Source of the DNA: Paracraurococcus lichenis
Lineage (GTDB): Bacteria; Pseudomonadota; Alphaproteobacteria; Acetobacterales; Acetobacteraceae
DNA length: 64,000 nt
Assembly (NCBI RefSeq): GCF_030657435.1
Contig: NZ_JAUTWS010000004.1
Location: forward strand, 124,001 to 188,000
Direction of reading: 5' to 3'
Below the pieces are notes generated by a model, which saw only the letters and a program-made list of their open reading frames with translations, did no database searches and was not told where the DNA came from. Below, in pieces: positions 17,561 to 27,034 of this stretch (position 1 is its first letter; every line of letters begins with the position of its first letter). The translations under genes were made by a program, and so were the position numbers.

Positions 17561-19072
17561 TCAGGCCGCCTGGGCCCCGGCGGCCACCGCCTGCCGCGCC
17601 CCGGCGCGCAGGCGCAGGCCGACCAGCGCCATGGCCACCAGCGGCAGCAGCCAGATCACCCGTGCCTCGAACCGCCCATAGGGCGAGGCGAGCATGCCGC
17701 AGACCAGCCCGTTCACCACCAGCCCCAGCAGCACGACCAGCGCCACGGTCGCGGCGCCGTCCCAGGCCGGGTCGCGCCGCGCCGGGCCCGGCCGCAGCAG
17801 GGCGATGCCGCCGGCGAGCAGGGCCGCCAGCGCCACGGCATAGATGATTGCCTCGTGCACCCGGGTGATCGCGGGATGCGTCTGCACCAGCGTGCGCGGC
17901 GCGCCCTCGGCCAGCGCGGCGGGGAAATAGCCGGCGAAGAAGTCGAGCCGCTTCTGCGTATAGACGATGTCGGGCAGGCCGAAGCTGACCACCTGCTCCA
18001 GCCCGTCCCGCAGCAGGCCGGTCGCCGTGCCCAAGGGGTCGTGGGCGAGCGTCGCCAGCAGGAAGCGCGTCTGCTCCTCCGAGATGCGGCGCTTCAGGAC
18101 CATGTCCGCGGCGCCGAAGACGCCGCGGGCCGGGTCGCTGTCGAAGAGGAAGGAGACCCAGTCCACCGGCAGCCGGTCGACATAGGCGCAGAGCGCGAAG
18201 GGCGAGGCGCCGCCGCATTGCGCCCGCAGCAGGTCGAGGCCGGGGCCCATCTCGATGAGGTGCGCCGTCATGTGGGGCAGCCGCAGCGGGGACTGGTGGA
18301 GGGCGAGCCTCACCGCCTGTCCGAAGGCGACCTCGCCCAGGGCGCCGAGCGCCACGCAGGCGGCCAGCGCCAGCAGCGGCGCGGCGCGCGGCGCGGGCGT
18401 CCGGCGCAGCAGCGCCGCGACGGCGCAGACTACAAGGATCGCGGCCAGCGTCAGGAGGTGGCTGGCATGCGCCATGACGCCGAAGGCGACGAGCAGCCAG
18501 AGCAGGACGCGGTCGGTCCGTGCGAGGTCGCGCCAGAAGCCGACCAGCAGCGCGGCGCCGAGGATGGCGACCGCGGCGAAGAGGTCCGGCATGACATAGG
18601 CGACGTAGTAGGGCAGGGGGGTCAGCAGCGTCAGCCCGACCAGCGCGCCGGCATACCAGGCGGTGCCGAGGCGCAGGCAGCGCAGCAGCAGCAGGTCCAG
18701 CAGCCAGGCGACGATCGCCGCCTGCAGCACCACCAGCAGCCAGAAGCCGCTGGCGAGCCAGGTCAGGTAGGCGAGCGTCCCCCAGTAGATCGATCGCCCC
18801 GCCTCGATGCTGCGGTCCTGCTGCGCGGCCGGGGCCTCCGGCGCTACGGCGGGTGCCTCGGCCGCGGCCGGGGCGGGCGCCGCCAGGGGCCGGTGGACCT
18901 TCGACCAGGCATTCTCGAAGCGCGGCCCGCCCAATTGCAGCGAGATGACCGCCGGCCCGCGCAGGTAGGCGAAGATGTCCTCGTACAGCAACGGCTGCCG
19001 GTTCAGCAGCGCCGGGGCGGCGAGGAGGAGGGTGCCGAGCAGCAGGCGGACCAACAGGCCGGGATGTCGCAT
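17561..19072 (-). CDS. Multi-pass membrane protein of unknown function
   Basis: About 503 residues with roughly ten hydrophobic segments. The N-terminus has a membrane segment (LLVRLLLGTLLLAAPALL) then a large periplasmic loop beginning LLYEDIFAYLRGPAVI and containing an Ala/Pro-rich insert near residues 65-85. Short motifs such as TPLPYYVAYVMPDLFAA resemble the second loop of GT-C-type glycosyltransferases, but I recognise no defined family. The start at 19072 is chosen because the added 15 residues from the upstream ATG (19117) are not hydrophobic. It converges on dgt. Confidence 0.6.
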   Translation of the reverse strand: MRHPGLLVRLLLGTLLLAAPALLNRQPLLYEDIFAYLRGPAVISLQLGGPRFENAWSKVHRPLAAPAPAAAEAPAVAPEAPAAQQDRSIEAGRSIYWGTLAYLTWLASGFWLLVVLQAAIVAWLLDLLLLRCLRLGTAWYAGALVGLTLLTPLPYYVAYVMPDLFAAVAILGAALLVGFWRDLARTDRVLLWLLVAFGVMAHASHLLTLAAILVVCAVAALLRRTPAPRAAPLLALAACVALGALGEVAFGQAVRLALHQSPLRLPHMTAHLIEMGPGLDLLRAQCGGASPFALCAYVDRLPVDWVSFLFDSDPARGVFGAADMVLKRRISEEQTRFLLATLAHDPLGTATGLLRDGLEQVVSFGLPDIVYTQKRLDFFAGYFPAALAEGAPRTLVQTHPAITRVHEAIIYAVALAALLAGGIALLRPGPARRDPAWDGAATVALVVLLGLVVNGLVCGMLASPYGRFEARVIWLLPLVAMALVGLRLRAGARQAVAAGAQAA

Positions 19073-19418
19073 GCGGGTCGTGGTCCCTGGAAATGCCGCG
19101 CGCGACGATAGCGGCACAGTACCGGGGCAGCCATGCCACCCTGGTTGGCTGACCGCGCTGTGATGATCACCGATGAGGCAAAGTCACGCCGGCAGCATCA
19201 CGGATGGAGGAGATGTTTTTCATTCCGTGCGACTGGCGCAAGCAGGGCCGCGAGGCGTACCGGGCCGGCGAGGATTGTCGCGCGTGGGAGCGCGTCTCCC
19301 GTTCGGCGCCGCCGTTGCGGCGGGGTTTGGACCAGGCCGTCCCCCGCGCCGCGTCGCCCCTTGCCCAGGTCCCCCCCGCCGGGCCAGATGCGGGGCAAGA
19401 GCGGGAGTGGAGGCGAGG
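19073..19418. other. Intergenic region before the AceE-like gene
   Basis: About 346 bases between divergent genes. An open frame starting at 19204 in another phase has no homology character. I see no clear promoter or repeat; it should hold the divergent promoters. Confidence 0.3.
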
Positions 19419-21824
19419 GTGAACGTCCTGACCAGCAGCGGGCCCGGCCCCGCGACCAGCCCGGACGCCCAGGATCCCGATGCGGCCCGCCTGCGGCTGC
19501 TGCATGCCATCGAGCGCAAGCTGCTCTGGCTCTCGGCCTGGATGATCCATCATGCCAACCACACCCGCCCCAATCGGGACGGGCTGAAGGTCGGCGGCCA
19601 CCAGGCTTCCTGCGCCTCCGTCATCTCCATCATGACGGCGCTCTACTTCGAGATCCTGAAGCCGCAGGACCGCGTGGCGATCAAGCCGCATGCCGGGCCG
19701 GTCTTCCATGCCGCGAACTACCTGTTTGGCCGGCAGCAGCGGGAGAAGCTGGAGACGCTGCGCCAGTTCGGCGGCATCCAGCCCTATCCCTCCCGGGTGA
19801 AGGACGGGGCGGAGGTGGATTTCTCCACCGGCTCGGTGGGCCTCGGCGTCGCGCTGACCAGCTTCGGCAGCCTGGTGCAGGACTATGTGAAGCTGCACGG
19901 CCTGGGCCGGCCCGAGATCCCGGCCGGGCGGCATGTCGCCATCGTCGGCGATGCCGAGCTCGACGAGGGCAATATCTACGAGGCGCTGCTCGAGGGCTGG
20001 AAGCACGACATCCGCAATGTCTGGTGGATCATCGACTACAACCGCCAGAGCCTCGATTCCGTGGTGCAGGACCGGCTCTTCGGCCGGATCGAGGGCCTGT
20101 TCCGCGACATGGGCTGGAACGTCGTCACCCTGAAGTATGGCCGCAAGCTGCAGGCCGCCTTCGCGCGGGAGGGCGGCGAGGCGCTGCGGCGCTGGATCGA
20201 CGATTGCCCGAACAGCCTCTACTCCGCGCTTACCTTCCAGGGCGGTGCCGCCTGGCGCGCCGCGGTGCTGACCGATCTGGGGCGGGAGCCGGGCATCCGG
20301 GCCATCATCGACCCGCTCTCGGACGACGAACTCGGCGCCCTGATGACCAATCTCGGCGGCCATGACGTGGCAACGCTGCTGGAGGCCTTCCGCGCCCAGG
20401 ATGCCGCCGGCGACCAGCCGACCTGCTTCATCGCCTATACCATCAAGGGCATGGGCCTGCCCTTCGCCGGGCACAAGGACAACCATGCCGGGCTGATGAC
20501 CAAGGAGCAGATGGCGGGCTTCAAGCGGGAGCTCGCCATCCGCGACGGGCATGAATGGGACCCCTTCGAGGGCCTCGACATCCCCGAGGCCGAGATGCGC
20601 GCCTTCGTCGAGGGCGTGCCCTTCGCCAGGCCGATCGCGCCCGAGGGCCGCCGGCTGAAGGCCGACCCCGTGCCGGTTCCGCAGGCGCAGTTCCCGGTGC
20701 CGCGCGTGCCGGCCGGCCGCAAGCTCTCCACCCAGGCTGCCTTCGGCGAGGTGCTGGCCGAGCTCGGCCGCGGCCATGGCGAGGCGGCAGCGCTGGCGAA
20801 ACGCATCGTCACCACCAGCCCGGACGTCACCGTCTCGACCAATCTCGGCCCCTGGGTGAACCGGCGCGGCATCTTCGACCGGCACCTCAAGAACGACGTC
20901 TTCCGCGACGCCAAGCTGGCCTCCGCCCAGCGCTGGGGCATGTCGCCGGAGGGGCAGCATATCGAGCTCGGCATCGCCGAGCAGAACCTCTTCCTGCTGC
21001 TCTCGGCCCTCGGCCTGGCGCATGACCTGCACGGGGCGCGGCTGCTGCCCGTCGGCACGGTCTACGATCCCTTCGTCAACCGCGGCCTCGATGCGCTGAT
21101 CTATGCCTGCTACCAGGATGCGCGGTTCATGGTGGTCAGCACGCCCTCCGGCCTGACCCTTGCGCCCGAGGGCGGGCAGCACCAGTCCGTCAACACGCCG
21201 CTGATCGGCATCGCGCAGGACCGGCTGGCGAGCTTCGAGCCGGCCTTCGCCGACGAGCTCGCGATCCTGATGCGCTGGGGCTTCGAGCATATGCAGAAGC
21301 CGGACGGCTCGGCCGTCTGGCTCCGCCTCTCGACCCGGGGGCTGGAGCAGCCGCAGCGCAGGCTCGACCCCACGGCCGTCATCGCCGGCGGGCACTGGAT
21401 GGTGCCGCCGGCCCCGGGGGCGCGGATCGCCATCGCCTATCAGGGCCCGGTAGCGCCGGAGGCGATCGCCGCCTTCGAGCAGTTGCGGGAGGAGGAGCCG
21501 GGCGCCGGGCTGCTCGCCATCACCTCGCCCGACCGGCTGCATGCGGAATGGCTCGCCGCCCGCCGCAAGGCCCGCGCCGGCTTCGGCGCGCCATCCTGGG
21601 TCGAGCAGCTCCTCGCCCCCATGGCGCCGGAGTCGGCGCTGGTGACCATCCTGGACGGCCACCCGGCGGCGCATGCCTGGCTGGGCGCGGTGCGCGGCCA
21701 GCGGGTGGTGCCGCTCGGCGTGGACCGTTTCGGCCAGGGCGGCGACATCCCCGACCTCTACCGGGAATACGGGCTGGATACCGACGCGATCCTGGATGCC
21801 TGCGCCCAGGCGCTGCTGGGGTAG
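19419..21824 (+). CDS. Transketolase-like thiamine-diphosphate enzyme related to homodimeric pyruvate dehydrogenase E1
   Basis: An 801-residue protein with the three-domain AceE/transketolase layout. The N-terminal cofactor domain has SSGSVGLG-like FSTGSVGLGVALTSFG and the ThDP motif GDAELDEGNIYEALLEG ending in IDYNRQSLD (about 180-215). KPHAGPVFHAANYLFGRQ is characteristic of the AceE side of the family. The second Pyr-type domain contains HIELGIAEQNLFLLLSALG with the catalytic Glu, and AYTIKGMGLPFAGHKDNH lies between. The C-terminal domain ends in VPLGVDRFGQGGDIPDLY, the usual AceE tail. GTG at 19419 is chosen because GGAGGCGAGG sits just upstream. No lipoyl E2 or E3 gene is adjacent, so the acceptor and substrate are open. 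Confidence 0.85.
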   Translation: MNVLTSSGPGPATSPDAQDPDAARLRLLHAIERKLLWLSAWMIHHANHTRPNRDGLKVGGHQASCASVISIMTALYFEILKPQDRVAIKPHAGPVFHAANYLFGRQQREKLETLRQFGGIQPYPSRVKDGAEVDFSTGSVGLGVALTSFGSLVQDYVKLHGLGRPEIPAGRHVAIVGDAELDEGNIYEALLEGWKHDIRNVWWIIDYNRQSLDSVVQDRLFGRIEGLFRDMGWNVVTLKYGRKLQAAFAREGGEALRRWIDDCPNSLYSALTFQGGAAWRAAVLTDLGREPGIRAIIDPLSDDELGALMTNLGGHDVATLLEAFRAQDAAGDQPTCFIAYTIKGMGLPFAGHKDNHAGLMTKEQMAGFKRELAIRDGHEWDPFEGLDIPEAEMRAFVEGVPFARPIAPEGRRLKADPVPVPQAQFPVPRVPAGRKLSTQAAFGEVLAELGRGHGEAAALAKRIVTTSPDVTVSTNLGPWVNRRGIFDRHLKNDVFRDAKLASAQRWGMSPEGQHIELGIAEQNLFLLLSALGLAHDLHGARLLPVGTVYDPFVNRGLDALIYACYQDARFMVVSTPSGLTLAPEGGQHQSVNTPLIGIAQDRLASFEPAFADELAILMRWGFEHMQKPDGSAVWLRLSTRGLEQPQRRLDPTAVIAGGHWMVPPAPGARIAIAYQGPVAPEAIAAFEQLREEEPGAGLLAITSPDRLHAEWLAARRKARAGFGAPSWVEQLLAPMAPESALVTILDGHPAAHAWLGAVRGQRVVPLGVDRFGQGGDIPDLYREYGLDTDAILDACAQALLG

Positions 21825-21899
21825 CGGGGCAGTGCGGCGGGGTTAATCTTCGGGTCAGCCAGCCGGGGAAGCCTGCCGGCCCCGTTGCTGGAGACCCCC

Positions 21900-22742
21900 A
21901 TGACCTGTTGGACCGACCCGGATGCCGTCCTGCGCGCCCTGCGCGGCCGGCCCGCCTTCGCGGCGCCGGGCCTGGTCGGCTCGCCCGGCTACACCCTCCC
22001 GGCCTTCCGCGCGCCGCTGGAGATCGACCCCGCGGCGCCCGGCGCCGCCGCCCTCCTCCTCGAGCGCGGCATCGAGCTGCACGGGCCGCCCGGCGAGGGC
22101 AACCGCATCGTGGTCGAGGAGGCGGTGACCGGCCTCGATCTCAAGCTCTACCTCAACCGGCGGCGCGACACCCTCCTGCTCATCCCCGGCCAGCGGCAGG
22201 TCCTGCGCGGCATCATCCGAGTCGAGGGCGACGGGAATGCCATCGCCCTGGGCGAGGCCGGCGAGACCTCCTGCCAAGTGACCGCAGTGCTGCGCTCCAC
22301 CGCGGCCGGGCTGTTCATCGGCAAGGGCACCACCTCGGGCGGCATCCAGTGCTGGCTGGAGGGGAGGGAGACCTCGCTGCATATCGGCGACGACTGCCTG
22401 CTCTCCTGGGGTATCTGGTTCCGCCTGGCCGACAGCCACGCCATGATCGACCTGCGGAGCCGGGCCATGGTGAACCCGCCGCGCAGCATCCGGGTGGAGC
22501 CGCATGTCTGGATCGGCCAGGACGCCATCCTGATGCCGGGGGCCGAGGTCGGGGCCGGCTCCATCATCGGCGCCCGGTCGATCGTGACGCGGCCGGTGCC
22601 GCGGGCGGTGGTGGCGGTCGGCGCGCCGGCACGGCCGGTGCGGCGGGAGGTCTCCTGGACCCGGTCCTCGGCGCCGCGCCCCTCGCAGATCGACGCGATC
22701 TACGACATGCCGCTGATGCCCGCGCTCGACGAGGTCGCCTGA
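21900..22742 (+). CDS. Left-handed beta-helix (hexapeptide) acyltransferase
   Basis: About 280 residues. The C-terminal half carries hexapeptide repeats (VWIGQDAILMPGAEVGAG, then SIIGARSIVTRPVP) and the closing AVGAPARPVRR, as in CatB/WcaF-type O-acetyltransferases; the ADSHAMIDL segment supplies a candidate catalytic His. The N-terminal 130 residues are less conserved. These enzymes acetylate sugars of surface polysaccharides, but no polysaccharide genes are adjacent. The ATG at 21900 is preferred over a TTG five codons upstream. Confidence 0.75.
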   Translation: MTCWTDPDAVLRALRGRPAFAAPGLVGSPGYTLPAFRAPLEIDPAAPGAAALLLERGIELHGPPGEGNRIVVEEAVTGLDLKLYLNRRRDTLLLIPGQRQVLRGIIRVEGDGNAIALGEAGETSCQVTAVLRSTAAGLFIGKGTTSGGIQCWLEGRETSLHIGDDCLLSWGIWFRLADSHAMIDLRSRAMVNPPRSIRVEPHVWIGQDAILMPGAEVGAGSIIGARSIVTRPVPRAVVAVGAPARPVRREVSWTRSSAPRPSQIDAIYDMPLMPALDEVA

Positions 22743-22777
22743 CCCGGTCCCCTCCCGGCATCCCTGCCCGGGCAGCC

Positions 22778-22806
22778 TTGGAAAGCGCGGGGTCCTGCGC
22801 TACACG
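22778..22806 (+). promoter_or_regulatory. Candidate promoter of tRNA-Leu
   Basis: TTGGAA (22778-22783), 17-base spacer, TACACG (22801-22806), about 30 bases before the tRNA. Pattern match only. Confidence 0.4.
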
Positions 22807-22836
22807 CCCCCTCTTCGTTGCCCCGGCGCTGGCCGT

Positions 22837-22921
22837 GCGGGCGTGGTGGAACTGGCAGACACGCTGGATTTAGGTTCCAGTGGCGCAAGCCGTGGGGGTT
22901 CAAATCCCTCCGCCCGCACCA
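22837..22921 (+). tRNA. tRNA-Leu (UAG)
   Basis: Acceptor GCGGGCG (22837-22843) pairs with CGCCCGC (22911-22917); anticodon loop TTTAGGT gives TAG; a long variable arm (TGGCGCAAGCCG) marks a class II tRNA; T-loop GTTCAAATC; CCA is encoded. Confidence 0.95.
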
Positions 22922-23013
22922 GGCCGCCCCGGGGTGCCTGAAAGTTGCAACGCGCTGTCCGCGGCGAACCCCGCGTGGCCCGGATGGCGCCCGGGGTGGA
23001 TGGAACGCAGACA

Positions 23014-24360
23014 ATGCAGGTGACCGAGGTCGCGAACGAGGGGCTGAAGCGGGCCTATACGGTGGTGGTCCCCGCGGGCGACATCGCGGCCGAGCGCAAG
23101 AAGCGGCTCGCCGAGCTCGGCCGCGACCTCCGCATCCCCGGCTTCCGCCCGGGCAAGGTCCCGCCGAAGGTGGTCGAGCAGCGCTACGGCCAGGCGGTGA
23201 TGGGCGAGGTGCTGGAGCAGTCGGTCAACAAGGCGACCGACCAGGTCGTCACCGACCGCGGCCTGCGCCCGGCGGTGCAGCCGAAGATCGAGCTGGTGAA
23301 CTTCGCCCCCGAGACCGACCTGGAGTTCAAGGTCGAGCTGGAGGTCCTGCCGGAGATCCCGATGCCCGATTTCGCCGGCATCGCGGTGGAGCGGCTGAAG
23401 GCCGAGCCCTCCGAGGAGCAGGTGGAGAAGGCGCTGGAGACCATCGCCTCCCGCAACCGCAAGCTCGAGGACGTGGCCGAGCCCAAGCCGACCGAGAAGG
23501 GCGACATCCTGGTCTGCGACTTCGTCGGCCGCATCGACCCCGCCGAGGGCGAGGAGGGGCCGGGCGAGGCCTTCCCGGGCGGCACCGCGACCGACATGCC
23601 GGTCGAGGTGGACGGGCCGGGCTTCATCCCGGGCTTCACCGAGCAGCTCGTCGGCATGAACATCGGCGATGAGCGCGAGGTGAAGGTCACCTTCCCCGAG
23701 GAATACGGCTCCAAGGACCTGGCCGGGAAGAAGGCGACCTTCACGGTCACGGCCAAGGGCCTCAAGCGCTCCGTCACCCCGCCGGCCGACGAGGACTTGG
23801 CCAAGTCCATCGGCTTCGAGACGCTGGATGCGCTGAAGGAGGCCGTGAAGGGCAGCCTGCAGCAGGAATACGACCAGCTCGCCCGGCTGAAGGTGAAGCG
23901 GGCGCTGCTCGATGCGCTGGCGAACCGGGCCGAGTTCCCGGTGCCGGGGTCGATGATCGAGGCCGAGTTCGGCCAGATCTGGCAGCGGGTGGAGCAGGAC
24001 CTCAAGGCCGGGCGCCTCGACGAGGACGACAAGGGCAAGGACGAGGAGACCCTGAAGGCCGAGTACCGCGGCATCGCCGAGCGGCGCATCCGCCTCGGCC
24101 TGCTGCTGTCCGAGATCGGCCGGACCAACAACATCACGGTCACCGGCGACGAGCTGGCCCGGGCGATGCGGCAGGAGGCCGCCCGCTACCCCGGCCAGGA
24201 GCAGATGGTCATGGACTTCTTCCGCAAGAACCCGCAGGCGGCGGACAACCTGCGCAACCCGATCTTCGAGGAGAAGGTCGTGGACTTCATGCTGGAGCTG
24301 GCCCAGGTGACCGACCGGACCGTGTCGCCGGAGGAGCTGACGGCTCCGGCCGCCGCCTGA
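23014..24360 (+). CDS. tig: Trigger factor
   Basis: A 448-residue ribosome-associated chaperone and prolyl isomerase. The ribosome-binding domain has the signature GFRPGKVPPKVVEQRYG (about 45-61; GFRxGKxP). The FKBP-type domain lies at about 155-245 (GDILVCDFVGRID, FIPGFTEQLVGM, FPEEYGSKDLAGKKATFTV). The helical arms follow, ending in a Pro/Ala tail. Start at 23014 gives the family's MQVTE opening; 23 in-frame codons upstream look like leader sequence. It opens the proteostasis block tig-clpP-clpX-lon. Confidence 0.96.
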   Translation: MQVTEVANEGLKRAYTVVVPAGDIAAERKKRLAELGRDLRIPGFRPGKVPPKVVEQRYGQAVMGEVLEQSVNKATDQVVTDRGLRPAVQPKIELVNFAPETDLEFKVELEVLPEIPMPDFAGIAVERLKAEPSEEQVEKALETIASRNRKLEDVAEPKPTEKGDILVCDFVGRIDPAEGEEGPGEAFPGGTATDMPVEVDGPGFIPGFTEQLVGMNIGDEREVKVTFPEEYGSKDLAGKKATFTVTAKGLKRSVTPPADEDLAKSIGFETLDALKEAVKGSLQQEYDQLARLKVKRALLDALANRAEFPVPGSMIEAEFGQIWQRVEQDLKAGRLDEDDKGKDEETLKAEYRGIAERRIRLGLLLSEIGRTNNITVTGDELARAMRQEAARYPGQEQMVMDFFRKNPQAADNLRNPIFEEKVVDFMLELAQVTDRTVSPEELTAPAAA

Positions 24361-24714
24361 CCTGCCGCGCCGGCCGGGTCCTCCCCGGCCGCGTCGCTCT
24401 GTGGAGGCATGGCCGGACCCCCGGCCTGGGAGGCATGACCGGATCCCGGCCCGGCCGTGGCCACCCGTCGGGGAGCGCCGTGCCGGGGCCACCCCGCCGG
24501 CCACCCGGACCCGCCGCGGGAAATCCGCGGCCGGGTTCAGATTCGGGACATGATCGGCTGCTATCCAGGGCAGACCGGGGCGGTTGGACCCCCGCCAATT
24601 GGCCAGGGCTTCCGGCAAGGCCGCGGATGCCCCACATAGCTCCGCAGGGCGACTTCGCCCAACGGGCGGCGCCGGCTGCCGCCGCGCAAGCCCAGAGTTG
24701 AAGAGGGACCTCCC
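24361..24714 (+). promoter_or_regulatory. Spacer between tig and clpP
   Basis: About 354 bases without a gene. A stem CGGCCGGG (24371-24378) / CCCGGCCG (24384-24391) right after tig may terminate it. The rest should hold the clpP promoter; I could not pick a convincing heat-shock sigma-32 site. AAGAGGGACC before the ATG is the ribosome binding site. Confidence 0.4.
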
Positions 24715-25359
24715 ATGCGGGACCGCGATCCGGTCGAGATCTACAACAACACCCTGGTTCCCATGGTCGTCGAGCAGACGGCGCGGGGCGAGCGGGCCTT
24801 CGACATCTATTCGCGCCTGCTGAAGGAGCGGATCATCTTCCTGACCGGCCCGGTCTTCGATCAGGTGTCGGCGCTGATCTGCGCCCAGTTGCTGTTCCTC
24901 GAGAGCGAGAACCCGAACAAGGACATCGCCTTCTACATCAACAGCCCGGGCGGCGTGGTGTCCTCCGGCCTCGCGATGTACGACACGATGCAGTATATCC
25001 GCTCCCCGGTCAGCACGGTCTGCATCGGCCAGGCGGCCTCCATGGGCTCGCTGCTGCTGACCGCCGGCGAGAAGGGCAAGCGCTTCGCCCTGCCGAACAG
25101 CCGCATCATGGTCCACCAGCCCTCCGGTGGCGCCCAGGGCCAGGCGACCGACATCGAGATCCAGGCGCGCGAGATCCTGAAGCTGCGCCAGCGCCTGAAC
25201 GAGATCTATGTCCGGCATACCGGCCAGCCGATCGAGGCGATCGAGCGCAAGCTCGAGCGCGACACCTACATGTCGGCCGAGGAGGCCCGCGACTTCGGCC
25301 TGATCGACCAGGTGGTCGAGCAGCGGCCGCCGGCCCCCGGCACCGAGACCAAGGCCTGA
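24715..25359 (+). CDS. clpP: ATP-dependent Clp protease proteolytic subunit
   Basis: A 214-residue serine protease forming the tetradecameric barrel that works with ClpX. Catalytic residues are Ser109 ([10 protein letters not shown]), His134 (IMVHQPSGG) and Asp183 (ERDTYMS). The [18 protein letters not shown] segment is the oxyanion region. A short N-terminal extension may be processed. Normal length. Confidence 0.98.
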   Translation: MRDRDPVEIYNNTLVPMVVEQTARGERAFDIYSRLLKERIIFLTGPVFDQVSALICAQLLFLESENPNKDIAFYINSPGGVVSSGLAMYDTMQYIRSPVSTVCIGQAASMGSLLLTAGEKGKRFALPNSRIMVHQPSGGAQGQATDIEIQAREILKLRQRLNEIYVRHTGQPIEAIERKLERDTYMSAEEARDFGLIDQVVEQRPPAPGTETKA

Positions 25360-25476
25360 CCCTGGCCGCTCCCCGCGACGCGGCCCCGCCAGCGGGAACG
25401 TGCCTGCGGCGACATCCTGACGCGATGTTGCCGGTCCGGACGCCTTCCGGTTGCGGCCGGGGCTTCCGTCGCGCTT

Positions 25477-25496
25477 CCCCCCTGATGACAGGGGGG
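25477..25496 (+). other. Hairpin in the clpP-clpX spacer
   Basis: Perfect stem CCCCCCTG (25477-25484) / CAGGGGGG (25489-25496) with an ATGA tetraloop in the 253-base spacer. There is no T-tract, so it could be a weak terminator, an RNA processing site or a stabilising element. Confidence 0.4.
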
Positions 25497-25612
25497 CTAC
25501 AGTCCCACCCCAGGTCCCCCCTCGGCTACGGGGGTCGGTGCCGGGACCGGCTGCGCCTTTCCCAGGGGGAAGGCGCCGGCGGCCCCGGCCAGCCCATCCA
25601 GGCGGAGTGCCC

Positions 25613-26869
<1,257 letters not shown>

Positions 26870-26924
26870 GCCGCGCGCGACCGCGATCACCCGGGCGGCT
26901 GCGGTGTAGCCGTCCGGAATTCAA

Positions 26925-26968
26925 GGGGTTGTTAGGGACTGCCGGGTCCCCAATTCCATGGCAACCCC
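26925..26968 (+). other. Nested hairpin in the clpX-lon spacer
   Basis: Outer arms GGGGTTG (26925-26931) and CAACCCC (26962-26968) enclose GGGAC / GTCCC. It lies about 65 bases before lon and could be the clpX terminator or lon leader structure. Confidence 0.4.
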
Positions 26969-27034
26969 GTGACGCCAGGGAACATGCCGCTTTCGGGTGT
27001 TCCACGCGTCGACTGTCCCTCAGCGAGGTCCACA

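Noticed and set aside
19204-19422. Small frame starting MEEMFFIPCDWRKQGREAY before the AceE-like gene
   Set aside because: It soon becomes Arg/Pro-rich noise and overlaps the ribosome binding site of the following gene.
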